A stretch of 7,702 nucleotides of DNA, from contig DBZV01000116.1 in assembly GCA_002311865.1 (NCBI GenBank), forward strand, positions 13,920-21,621. Reading direction: 5' to 3'. A model generated the notes under the pieces. The model worked only from the letters and a program-made list of their open reading frames with translations, did no database searches and had not been told where the DNA came from. A program made the position numbers and the translations under genes. This DNA comes from Dehalococcoidia bacterium UBA1151. Its GTDB lineage: Bacteria > Chloroflexota > Dehalococcoidia > Lucifugimonadales > Lucifugimonadaceae. This document shows positions 1 through 6,176 of this stretch, in pieces (position 1 is the first letter of the stretch; the number at the start of each line of letters is the position of its first letter).

Positions 1-1
1 C

Positions 2-178
2 GGCGGCCTCTCCTACACCCACCCGGGCATGTACGGAATCTTCACCGTCATCGAAGCGATTCGCCAACTCAGAGGCGAGACCGGTGAGCGTCAGATCGCC
101 AATCGCAACCTTGCGATGGCTCACGGCACCGGCGGCAACCTCTCATCAACCGGCACCGTCATCCTTCAGAGGGACTAA
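2..178 (+). CDS. Thiolase-family protein, C-terminal 58 residues (5' end outside window)
   Basis: The window opens inside this gene, and only its last 58 codons and TAA stop are present. The visible peptide has the late thiolase signature GGLSYTHPGMYG, in which the His of the HP motif (residue 7 of the fragment) belongs to the thiolase active site. The C-terminal element AMAHGTGGNLSSTGTVIL takes the place of the usual CxGGG motif. The catalytic Cys normally found there is replaced by His, as in the SCP2/lipid-transfer-type thiolases that travel with DUF35 proteins. Such enzymes either cleave or condense 3-ketoacyl-CoA, or act as aldolases on side-chain acyl-CoAs; the fragment cannot say which. 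A DUF35 gene starts 2 bases after the stop, which strongly supports a thiolase/DUF35 complex. The family call is fairly secure but the substrate is unknown. Confidence 0.85.
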   Translation, partial: GGLSYTHPGMYGIFTVIEAIRQLRGETGERQIANRNLAMAHGTGGNLSSTGTVILQRD

Positions 179-180
179 TC

Positions 181-594
181 ATGGCTGATTACACAAAACC
201 AATTCCTGTCCCGCAACCTGAGTCCGACCGCTATTGGGAAGGCACCCGACGGGAAGAGCTCTGGCTACGCACATGCCTGGACTGTGATCAGGCTTACTTC
301 TATCCGCGCGACATCTGCCCAAAATGCCACTCGCGTAATACCGATTGGATTCGCTCCTCAGGCAAGGGCACCATCTCTACGTTCTCCATCGCTCACCGTG
401 CGCCGCATCCGGGGTTTGTTGGAGATGTCCCGTACATTGCGGCCATTGTGGAGTTGGAGGAGGGCCCCAGGATCCCGACCAACATCGTTGGTGTGGATCC
501 AGAGCCTGAAAATCTCGATATCGGGATGCCTGTCCAGGTGGTTTTTGAGAAGATCACGGACGAGATCACGCTACCGAAGTTTGAACTGGTGTAG
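181..594 (+). CDS. DUF35 / OB-fold zinc-ribbon protein, acyl-CoA-associated thiolase partner
   Basis: This 137-residue protein has the DUF35 architecture. An N-terminal helix (about 14-30) precedes a rubredoxin-like zinc ribbon with C32-x2-C35 and C46-x2-C49. A C-terminal OB-fold follows (about 60-137), beginning with the typical GKGTISTFS strand and a PYIAAIVELEEG segment. The length is normal for the family. Family knowledge: DUF35 proteins bind the acyl-CoA moiety and form complexes with thiolases, either in archaeal acetoacetyl-CoA channelling to HMG-CoA synthase or in actinobacterial steroid side-chain aldolases (Ltp2/ChsH2). ATG lies 2 bases after the thiolase stop, so the pair is almost certainly co-transcribed and probably translationally coupled. 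It is predicted to be cytoplasmic. No HMG-CoA synthase is in the window, though one could lie upstream. Confidence 0.9.
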   Translation: MADYTKPIPVPQPESDRYWEGTRREELWLRTCLDCDQAYFYPRDICPKCHSRNTDWIRSSGKGTISTFSIAHRAPHPGFVGDVPYIAAIVELEEGPRIPTNIVGVDPEPENLDIGMPVQVVFEKITDEITLPKFELV

Positions 595-611
595 CTGGCG
601 ATGAGCGCCAC

Positions 612-998
612 ATGAGCGGTGCCATCGTCCGCAATTTTGGCATAACCATCGATGTGAATGATCTTGAGCTTGAGGCCGCCTTCTGGCGTGCCCTCATCGG
701 AGAAGAGCCTGGCCCTATCCGTAGCGGAGGTGGCTGGCTCACAGTTGGGGATTTGGGCGATGGTGCGATGCTGGTGCTCCCAAAGGTTCCCGAGCCCAAA
801 ACCGTTAAGGACCGAATACACCTCGATTTCCGAGTTGAGGACGTCAATGAGGCGATCGCGCGCATAACGGCACTCGGCGGCTCCCAGATCAGCGAACCGC
901 GAGTAGGCGGTGGCGTGACCATGGCTGACCCCGAAGGCAACGAATTCTGTATCGGCGCGTTCCGGAGAAGCAAGGAAGGCGTGCGAACGCCACTTTAA
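612..998 (+). CDS. VOC-superfamily (glyoxalase/bleomycin-resistance fold) protein
   Basis: The 128-residue protein has two beta-alpha-beta-beta-beta modules typical of the vicinal oxygen chelate fold. Module 1 runs from FGITIDVNDLELEAAFW to about residue 57. Module 2 runs from IHLDFRVEDVNEAIARITALGG to DPEGNEFCIGAF. Candidate metal-side residues are H70 at the start of the second module and E111 in the PEGNEFC motif. It looks most like the glyoxalase-like single-domain subfamily, whose members are often annotated only as VOC proteins and whose substrates are mostly unknown. It follows the DUF35 gene by 17 bases, so it probably shares that operon. No strong Shine-Dalgarno precedes the ATG. An ATG at 601 is in another frame and closes at once. 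Lyase, epimerase (for example methylmalonyl-CoA epimerase-like) or dioxygenase activity cannot be distinguished; it is shorter than typical epimerases. Confidence 0.82.
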   Translation: MSGAIVRNFGITIDVNDLELEAAFWRALIGEEPGPIRSGGGWLTVGDLGDGAMLVLPKVPEPKTVKDRIHLDFRVEDVNEAIARITALGGSQISEPRVGGGVTMADPEGNEFCIGAFRRSKEGVRTPL

Positions 999-1035
999 GT
1001 GCCCCGATCAATCATCTGCAGCCCTGGCTGGACAC
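999..1035. other. Short convergent intergenic gap, no clear terminator
   Basis: This 37-base gap lies between the VOC gene (plus) and the thioesterase gene (minus). It contains only a tiny inverted repeat, CAGC/GCTG around 1019-1030, with no T-run on either side. I see no convincing intrinsic terminator, so the two converging transcripts may overlap. Confidence 0.6.
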
Positions 1036-1401
1036 TCAGTCCGTAGAAATAACCGCCCTGCGGTGCGTCCCAGCGCCGATCTGCTTATCGGCTTCAAACG
1101 CCGAGACATCCAGCGATATCTTCACGCCGTCGATGCCGGTGACCGTTGCTTTGGCCGTTACTGATGCTCCAATGGCAGTGGGAGCGAAGTGCTTCACATC
1201 AACGTGAAACCCCACCGTGGCGCTTCCCGTCGGCAAGTTGGGGTCAATAGCTTCGATCGCCGCCTGCTCCATGAGCATGATCATTGCTGGCGTTGAAAGC
1301 ACGGCGCCATCCGACTTGCCGGTTCGATTGATGGTGTGCTGCTCTTCCACAATGCTCGACAGCTCTGCACTCATTCCTTCGGTAATGCTGAATTCAGGCA
1401 C
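1036..1401 (-). CDS. Hotdog-fold thioesterase related to fluoroacetyl-CoA thioesterase FlK
   Basis: This 121-residue protein is predicted to hydrolyse an acyl-CoA (or acyl-ACP) thioester in the cytoplasm. Recalled FlK landmarks align without gaps at a constant offset of 5. They are T37 (in STPAM), E45 (in MLMEQAA), G64, H71 (in VDVKHFAPT) and R115 (in GTHRRAVI), matching FlK Thr42, Glu50, Gly69, His76 and Arg120. The Thr/Glu/His triad is therefore intact. Fluoroacetate specificity is not implied, because most homologues of this family are general or unknown thioesterases. The start is GTG (CAC on the plus strand at 1399-1401), 3 bases after the fabI stop. An internal ATG at codon 10 is possible but would trim the conserved N-terminus. 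Tight spacing indicates co-transcription and likely coupling with fabI. Confidence 0.85.
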   Translation of the reverse strand: MPEFSITEGMSAELSSIVEEQHTINRTGKSDGAVLSTPAMIMLMEQAAIEAIDPNLPTGSATVGFHVDVKHFAPTAIGASVTAKATVTGIDGVKISLDVSAFEADKQIGAGTHRRAVISTD

Positions 1402-1404
1402 GAC

Positions 1405-2181
1405 CTAAATCCCCATCGCCGTGTAGCCAGCGTCCACCGGAATCACCGTGCCAGTAATGCCAGAAGAGAGATCGCTCAACAGAAACAGAGCCGTATTCGC
1501 CACCTCTTCATGAGTAATATTTCGGCCAAGCGGCGATCTCTCTTCAAAGGCCTTTCGCATGGTGTTGAAGCCGGGAATTGAGCGCGCCGATAGCGTCGCC
1601 AGCGGCCCGGCCGATATGGCATTGACCCTGACACCCTTTGGTCCGAACTCGCTAGCGAGCTGCCCCACTTCGTTTTCAAGCGCGGCCTTGGCAGTGCCCA
1701 TAATGTTGTAGCCAGGGTAGACCCGACTCGCGGCATCAAAGCTCAGGGTAACGACAGAGCCACCCTCCTCTGGCATGTATGGAACAGCTTCTGCCGTGAC
1801 GGGGATGAGCGAGTATGCGCTTGTTACCAGCGCCGTGCTGAAGCCCTGCTGCGAGACCCCGGAAAAGTTGCCGCCCAGATCATCGCGGTCTGCAAATGCG
1901 ATGCAGTGCACAACAATGTCCACCTTGCCAAGACGGGCCGCGGCCTGCTCGTAGACGTTCTTCACCTGCGCGGCATCGGTCGCGTCGCACTCAACCAGTA
2001 GTGGGTCATCAAGATCCGCAACCGTCTTCTCGACAGGACCCTTCATCCGATCATTGAGATAGGTAAATGCCAGTTCGGCTCCGCTGCTAATTAGAGCCTT
2101 TGAAATAGCCCAGGCGATGGATCGTTGGTTTGCGACGCCGAAGACGACGCCTTTTTTTCCTGATAGATCGATTGATGCCAT
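1405..2181 (-). CDS. fabI: Enoyl-[acyl-carrier-protein] reductase (NADH), InhA/FabI type
   Basis: It catalyses the last reduction of fatty-acid elongation, trans-2-enoyl-ACP to acyl-ACP. With the ATG at 2181 the protein is 258 residues, the usual FabI length. It is a short-chain dehydrogenase/reductase with the atypical FabI nucleotide motif GVANQRSIAWAI (16-27). The catalytic pair is Y158 and K165 in YPGYNIMGTAKAALE, followed by the AGPLATLSA substrate-loop region (191-199) and the C-terminal IPVDAGYTAMGI. The residue matching the second E. coli tyrosine (Y146) is F148 in LSFDAASR, as in mycobacterial InhA (F149). An upstream in-frame TTG at 2220 would add 13 residues without a Shine-Dalgarno or homology, so ATG 2181 is preferred. 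Its own ribosome site is weak (AGAGGA about 14 bases upstream). The thioesterase gene follows directly; the upstream region is shared with a divergent membrane-protein gene. Confidence 0.93.
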   Translation of the reverse strand: MASIDLSGKKGVVFGVANQRSIAWAISKALISSGAELAFTYLNDRMKGPVEKTVADLDDPLLVECDATDAAQVKNVYEQAAARLGKVDIVVHCIAFADRDDLGGNFSGVSQQGFSTALVTSAYSLIPVTAEAVPYMPEEGGSVVTLSFDAASRVYPGYNIMGTAKAALENEVGQLASEFGPKGVRVNAISAGPLATLSARSIPGFNTMRKAFEERSPLGRNITHEEVANTALFLLSDLSSGITGTVIPVDAGYTAMGI

Positions 2182-2268
2182 GTGAAGGAAGTTTGTCCTC
2201 TGGTGCGGAATCCTCGCCAATGGTTCTGGTGTCTGTACAGCGGAATCAACAATATCACCGGTGCATGC

Positions 2269-2299
2269 TTGAAAGGCTACGTGATCTACATGCTAGACT
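2269..2299 (+). promoter_or_regulatory. Candidate sigma-70-type promoter for the membrane-protein gene
   Basis: A TTGAAA -35-like hexamer (2269-2274) is followed 19 bases later by TAGACT (2294-2299), which carries the extended -10 TG (TGC immediately upstream). The spacer is longer than the ideal 17 bases, so this is a weak prediction. The extended -10 and its correct distance from the start codon favour it over the competing TTGACG/TATTTA pair. Confidence 0.3.
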
Positions 2300-2350
2300 C
2301 CGCGTCGCAAGCGGGAGACTATTGACGTGGTCTCCTTGGTTGGTATTTAA

Positions 2351-2356
2351 GAGGGG
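2351..2356 (+). promoter_or_regulatory. Ribosome binding site of the 665-residue membrane protein
   Basis: GAGGGG lies 4 bases before the ATG at 2361, and its GAGG core leaves 6 bases. It supports that start over later in-frame ATGs, which would cut into the first membrane segment. Confidence 0.6.
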
Positions 2357-2360
2357 CTAA

Positions 2361-4358
2361 ATGCTGATATTCCTGCGCCGAATCATCGCGGTAATCCTGA
2401 TGCTGGTGTTCTTTGTACTGTTCCTGGCAACGCTTCTGATTGGGCGCGTGCAGGATACGATCGGCAACCCGGAATACCTCAAATCTGAACTAGTCCAGAT
2501 TGATATCTATAACTTTGTTTATGACAGCCTGGCTATCCCCCTCCTGGCTGATGTGCTGGAGAATCCCGAAGACTTCTTGAACGATGATCTTTCTGAACTT
2601 GAGATAAGGCCAGATCAAGATGCTGAGGAGATCGTTGGGCTGCTACGGGATTTCCTGCCCCCGGAAGAACTACAGTGGCGAGTTGAGCACGTGATAGATG
2701 AGTTCATTCCGTATATCACTGGCGATACTGATGAGTTCGCTATTCAACTAGAGCTTGAGTCAAGAGTTGCGCAGTGGCCAAATCTTTTGCAGGCCCGACT
2801 AGATGCACTACAGGCAGGAGAACGCCTGACCGACGCCGTTCTTGCACCTGCAATTGAAGAAGCTCTGGAGGCACTGTCGGACCAGGGGCTTGAACTTTCA
2901 ATTACCCGCGCCAGAGCGATTGAGATCGCACAGGAGATCGCGCCTGCCGATTGGATTGAAGAGCAGGTTGTCATCGCAACTCGCGCTGTCGCGGACTACC
3001 TCACACGCACGGATGAAGAGTTCACGATCACAATCCAGTTTGCCGATCGCTTGCCGCGAGTTACCGCTGTACTAAAAGATGTGCTGGATGAAGCAGATGC
3101 TGAGGGCTTCCTGTTTGAGGAGTTGATTGAGCCGGAACTCAGGAAAGCACTGGGCTCGTTCACCGAAATCTCATATGGGATCGAAATCTCCGATGAGGAC
3201 ATCAAGGATGCGATTCAAGCTGTCGCACCCGCACCCTGGGTAAGAGAGCAGCGAAACAACATCATCGACAATGTCTCTGCCTACATCTCATCCGAGAGCG
3301 ACTCGCTGGCCATCAGTGTTGACCTCCAGGAACGGGCGGCCACAGCGGCCAGTGAACTGATCGACCTCGCCGTCAATAAGCTGTCCACGCTGATTGACGA
3401 TATCCCTCCATGTACATCCCCCCGGGATGCACTAGCATCCGCAAACGATATTCAAACTGGCTCGTTCCCGTCTTGCAAGCCAGCAACAATCAGTGGATCC
3501 GTGTTGATCAACACACTTGCAGCACCGTTTGAAGCTGAAATTGAGAGCCTGATCGTCAACCAGATTCCAGCCTCGTTCACCTTCACCGAGGACGATCTGA
3601 CAGACCTGGTAGGCGACTCATCAATGGAGACCATCGACGAGATCAGACGCTGGGTCTCCGATGGATTCACTTACAGCGAGTCCGTTCTCCGAGAAGATAT
3701 CGTCGATCAGGGCTGGGACTTCACGTTGGACGATCTTGATGTAATCAGAGACAACCTGGACGATGACAAGACCTTCACCCAGGTTGACTTCACCGATCGC
3801 GTTCTGGTTGGGCGAGCGTCGCAGCAGAAGGATTTTGATCGAATCAGGGACCGGATAGGTCAGGGTCGTGATCTCTGGATGGTGGTGTTCATTTTGCCGG
3901 GATTCTTCCTGCTTCTGATTGCGTTTCTGGGCGGCCGAAACTGGGGCTCCCGCCTGAGGTGGGCAATGTTCCCCGTGGTGATATCTGGAGTGTTGATTTG
4001 GATAGCCACCGGACCCGTATATGACAGATTTGCTCAAGATGGAATTGACGAATTCACCAGTTGGGCGACAGGTAAGGGTGATCGTCAATCGACTGTCGAG
4101 GTAATTATTGTGGCAGTCGATCGCGGCGTTCAGGTCATTGAGCGTTGGAAAGATGAGTTTGGCAGCACCGCACTTCAGTTCGCCATTGGTGCCGGAATCT
4201 TGTACGTCATTTCCCTCTTGTTGGCCGGAGATATTCAGCATTGGGTCAAACGGGCGGTAAAGTCTGCGAGGGCACTCAGCGCCCAGATTGAACGCACACA
4301 CAACCGGGCTCTCAAGCGGATAAACCGACGCAAGAAGAGCCGCCGACGGACTACATAG
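2361..4358 (+). CDS. Large membrane protein of unknown function with a repeat-containing extracytoplasmic domain
   Basis: I do not recognise this 665-residue protein. The N-terminus (MLIFLRR) leads into a membrane segment at about 8-28 with no obvious signal-peptidase site, so it is probably a signal anchor. Residues 30-503 are hydrophilic, acidic and helix-rich. Three more membrane segments follow at about 504-524, 531-551 and 602-622, and a very basic tail at 628-665 ends in RRKKSRRRTT. Positive-inside rules put both termini in the cytoplasm and the large domain outside. That domain holds three tandem units with an exact 95-residue period (Y118, Y213, Y308) and a degenerate fourth copy near 386-445. 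Between units 3 and 4 a Cys pair (C351, C372) could form a disulfide. It is flanked by a divergent fabI gene and a downstream enolase-family gene, neither of which suggests a role. A scaffold, sensor or envelope-adhesion protein is possible, but no function is assigned. Confidence 0.9.
   Translation: MLIFLRRIIAVILMLVFFVLFLATLLIGRVQDTIGNPEYLKSELVQIDIYNFVYDSLAIPLLADVLENPEDFLNDDLSELEIRPDQDAEEIVGLLRDFLPPEELQWRVEHVIDEFIPYITGDTDEFAIQLELESRVAQWPNLLQARLDALQAGERLTDAVLAPAIEEALEALSDQGLELSITRARAIEIAQEIAPADWIEEQVVIATRAVADYLTRTDEEFTITIQFADRLPRVTAVLKDVLDEADAEGFLFEELIEPELRKALGSFTEISYGIEISDEDIKDAIQAVAPAPWVREQRNNIIDNVSAYISSESDSLAISVDLQERAATAASELIDLAVNKLSTLIDDIPPCTSPRDALASANDIQTGSFPSCKPATISGSVLINTLAAPFEAEIESLIVNQIPASFTFTEDDLTDLVGDSSMETIDEIRRWVSDGFTYSESVLREDIVDQGWDFTLDDLDVIRDNLDDDKTFTQVDFTDRVLVGRASQQKDFDRIRDRIGQGRDLWMVVFILPGFFLLLIAFLGGRNWGSRLRWAMFPVVISGVLIWIATGPVYDRFAQDGIDEFTSWATGKGDRQSTVEVIIVAVDRGVQVIERWKDEFGSTALQFAIGAGILYVISLLLAGDIQHWVKRAVKSARALSAQIERTHNRALKRINRRKKSRRRTT
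2544..3410 (+). repeat. Protein-level tandem repeat, about 95 residues per unit, three copies (plus a degenerate fourth)
   Basis: The units are residues 62-160, 161-255 and 256-350 of the 665-residue protein. Each has a helix starting like LAPAIEEALEAL, a strand ending in an Ile (LSELEI, LELSI, YGIEI), a helix, a P-x-[DE]-W-like turn (LPPEE, APADW, APAPW), and a helix ending in Y-[IL]. A beta hairpin follows (DTDEFAIQL, DEEFTITIQ, SDSLAISVD). Unit 1 is 4 residues longer before its turn. A fourth, weaker copy begins LAAPFEAEIESLI at residue 386 (about 3516-3695). The similarity is at protein level, and I did not see DNA-level repetition, so the duplications are old. Confidence 0.75.
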
Positions 4359-4407
4359 CTCGCACCGGCTTGACTCTCTGACCTCAGACCGTCACGATCT
4401 TCCTCCA
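4359..4407 (+). other. Short intergenic gap before the RhmD-like gene, no Shine-Dalgarno seen
   Basis: This 49-base gap has no terminator-like hairpin. The bases just before the ATG at 4408 (CTTCCTCCA) are pyrimidine-rich and do not resemble a ribosome binding site. A TTGACT at 4370-4375 has no good -10 partner. Translation may depend on read-through from the upstream gene or on an unstructured leader. Confidence 0.4.
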
Positions 4408-5574
4408 ATGAAGATCAAGCACGTGAGAGTTATCGACCTGGACGTCCCCGTTGTGCCGCCGCGCACCATACAGCGTAGGCCCAGTTGGAATGAAAAAGCG
4501 CCGCGCGGCTCGCCAATGGGCATGTACCCGGAGTGGCGGGACGCCGTTCCTGGTGTGATACCGGGGTTCGGCGGCCGCCAAGTCTGGGTACAGGTGGTTG
4601 CAGACAACGGCATGTGGGGACTGGGCAGATGCAGCTTTGGCGAGCCGGTTGAAGCTCTAATCAGCTCCCACTTCGCCCCCCTGCTGGAAGGCCGAGATGC
4701 GCTTGCCACCGAGTATTTGAACGACCTGATGTGGCGCTCCACCAAACGCTTCGGTTCGCTGGGCCTCTCTGCTGTGGCGATGAGCGGTATCGATATCGCA
4801 CTCTGGGATCTCAAAGGCAAAATCATGGATCAGCCCGTCTGGCGTCTCATCGGCGGCCCAAGCCGCGACTCGATCTCGCTCTACGCCACCGGCGACGATC
4901 TCGACTGGTCTCAGGAACTTGGATTCACCGCATTCAAGATCACGAACCCGGCGCACTTTGAGATGGGCATTGCGGGCATCAACCTCGTGGAAGAGAAAGT
5001 CACAACAGCGCGCGAAGCCGTCGGCCGCGATCACGAACTGATGATCAACCCTGTGATGTCATACGACGTGGAGTTCACCATTCGCCTCGCCGAACGATTA
5101 CGACCTTACGAGTTGCGATGGCTGGAAGAGCCGCTGATTCCGGAAGACATTGAGGGTCACATCCAGCTAAAAAACGCCATCACGTGGATTCCCATCGCCA
5201 CTGGTGAGGATCACCACACCCGGATCCCGTTCCGCCAGCTCATAGAACATCGAGCTGTGGACGTGGTGCAGCCTGATCTCAGCTGGTGCGGCGGCCTCTC
5301 TGAGGCAATCAAGATCTACACGATTGCCCAGGCATTTGGAATCAAAACCGTCCCGCATGGTGGCGCAAACACGCCCTGGGGCCAACACTTTGCATACGCA
5401 ATGCCAGAGTCATCAATGGCGGAGTACTGGTTGGGCACCCCCCCAGGAATACCGCTGGACGAAGTTTGTCCCATCCCCGGCATGGTGATGCCCGTAAACG
5501 GAAAGATCACACCCACAGACTCGCCGGGATTTGGGATGGAGATACTAGAGTCTCAAATTATCCCGAGAGGTTGA
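4408..5574 (+). CDS. Enolase-superfamily sugar-acid dehydratase, L-rhamnonate dehydratase-like
   Basis: This is a 388-residue mandelate racemase/muconate lactonizing enzyme family protein with an N-terminal capping domain (1-125) and a (beta/alpha)7beta barrel. Hallmarks shared with RhmD as I recall it are ALWDLKGK (131-138), the YATG strand (159-162), QPDLSWCGGLSEA (288-300), VPHGG (315-319) and the C-terminal PVNGKI...PGFGMEI. RhmD converts L-rhamnonate to 2-keto-3-deoxy-L-rhamnonate with Mg2+. Expected catalytic residues include ligands E240 and E267, the D290/H317 dyad and K177 on strand 2. Two positions differ. The first metal ligand, Asp in RhmD (LDCWMSQDV), is N214 here (INPVMSYDV), and the His after the third ligand is D268. 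The substrate-binding His near the RhmD N-terminus is also not evident. The family is secure, but rhamnonate as substrate is doubtful. It could be an enzyme with altered metal binding or another dehydratase or racemase. Confidence 0.9.
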   Translation: MKIKHVRVIDLDVPVVPPRTIQRRPSWNEKAPRGSPMGMYPEWRDAVPGVIPGFGGRQVWVQVVADNGMWGLGRCSFGEPVEALISSHFAPLLEGRDALATEYLNDLMWRSTKRFGSLGLSAVAMSGIDIALWDLKGKIMDQPVWRLIGGPSRDSISLYATGDDLDWSQELGFTAFKITNPAHFEMGIAGINLVEEKVTTAREAVGRDHELMINPVMSYDVEFTIRLAERLRPYELRWLEEPLIPEDIEGHIQLKNAITWIPIATGEDHHTRIPFRQLIEHRAVDVVQPDLSWCGGLSEAIKIYTIAQAFGIKTVPHGGANTPWGQHFAYAMPESSMAEYWLGTPPGIPLDEVCPIPGMVMPVNGKITPTDSPGFGMEILESQIIPRG

Positions 5575-5580
5575 TTCCCG

Positions 5581-6171
5581 TTATTCTCGGCGGCGAATAC
5601 GCGCCGGCCGATTGCGGATGCGCACTGGCAGGGCCGCCGGGCGAGTCGCGGCCGCGAATATCGCAAGAAGAGCGATCAAAAGCAGACCAATGGCCGAGTG
5701 CCCAATCTTCAAACCGACGGCCTCTGTACCCGCCAGTTGAACTGTAGTTGTAGGTGTTGAGTAGAGAGCCAACTCAGGCCGCCCGGCTATGAACCGACTG
5801 GCCCCTGCTTTTACAAACGACTCCGTAGTGGAGTCACTGCGGTCTCTGGCGAGGAATGTGATCGTCCGGCCGTTCTCTGAAATCTCAGTCGCCAATGGCG
5901 CCGTGAACTGGAACGCAATCACAGTAACTTCATTGCCCAGGTAGTCGCCATTTGCCTGCGACGAGTCTGCCTGAATTTTCGCGACGGGCTCAGACGGCAT
6001 CGGTATATCGAGTCGACCATCAAACGTTACCGACAACCGGGATTCGAAGTAGTTGGCTTCAGATGAGCCGTTCACAGAGATCAGCACAAACGCAGCGATC
6101 ACGGCGGCCAGCGGCAATGCTAACCACGTGTACAATCTTCGCTTGTTGAACAGACCCGCTGCCAGTGACAT
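5581..6171 (-). CDS. Hypothetical protein with a membrane segment at each end
   Basis: I do not recognise this 196-residue protein. A basic N-terminus (NKRR at 9-12) precedes a membrane segment at about 14-32 (YTWLALPLAAVIAAFVLISV). A soluble, beta-rich domain spans about 34-150, and a second hydrophobic segment lies at about 157-178 (GHSAIGLLLIALLAIFAAA). The tail is very basic (RIRNRPARIRRRE). Positive-inside rules put both ends in the cytoplasm with the central domain outside. The start is well supported: GGAGG lies 5 bases before the ATG. It converges on the RhmD-like gene with only 6 bases between stop codons. Its end-anchored, basic-tailed plan is a small-scale echo of the 665-residue protein, but I see no shared repeat. 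No function can be assigned. Confidence 0.8.
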   Translation of the reverse strand: MSLAAGLFNKRRLYTWLALPLAAVIAAFVLISVNGSSEANYFESRLSVTFDGRLDIPMPSEPVAKIQADSSQANGDYLGNEVTVIAFQFTAPLATEISENGRTITFLARDRSDSTTESFVKAGASRFIAGRPELALYSTPTTTVQLAGTEAVGLKIGHSAIGLLLIALLAIFAAATRPAALPVRIRNRPARIRRRE

Positions 6172-6176
6172 CGGAT

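Larger units (their letters stand above)
2182..2360. promoter_or_regulatory. Divergent intergenic region between fabI and the membrane-protein gene
   Basis: Both genes are transcribed outward from this 179-base region, so it should hold two promoters. Two perfect 8-base palindromes, CTGTACAG (2233-2240) and CACCGGTG (2256-2263), lie 15 bases apart and could be operators, although palindromes this short also occur by chance. For the plus strand the best candidate is TTGAAA (2269-2274) with an extended -10 TGCTAGACT (2291-2299), which would give a leader of about 55 bases. I found no convincing minus-strand promoter. No RNA structure is evident. Confidence 0.45.

Noticed and set aside
393..973. 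Two overlapping minus-strand frames of 142 and 135 codons across the DUF35 and VOC genes
   Set aside because: Both are antisense to genes with clear family motifs, and their translations are low-complexity and unrecognisable.
1019..1030. Small inverted repeat CAGC-CCTG-GCTG between convergent genes
   Set aside because: A 4-base stem with no T-run is too weak to be called a terminator.
2182..2220. N-terminal extension of fabI from a TTG at 2220
   Set aside because: The extra 13 residues do not match the FabI N-terminus and no Shine-Dalgarno precedes the TTG.
2322..2349. TTGACG and TATTTA with a 16-base spacer, a good-looking promoter
   Set aside because: Transcription would start around 2356, leaving out the ribosome site at 2351-2356 and giving an almost leaderless mRNA. 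The upstream TTGAAA/TGCTAGACT pair fits the start codon better, although neither is certain.
3621..4301. A 226-codon open frame on the minus strand inside the 665-residue membrane-protein gene
   Set aside because: It is antisense to a well-supported gene, has no recognisable motif, and its composition fits a shadow frame.
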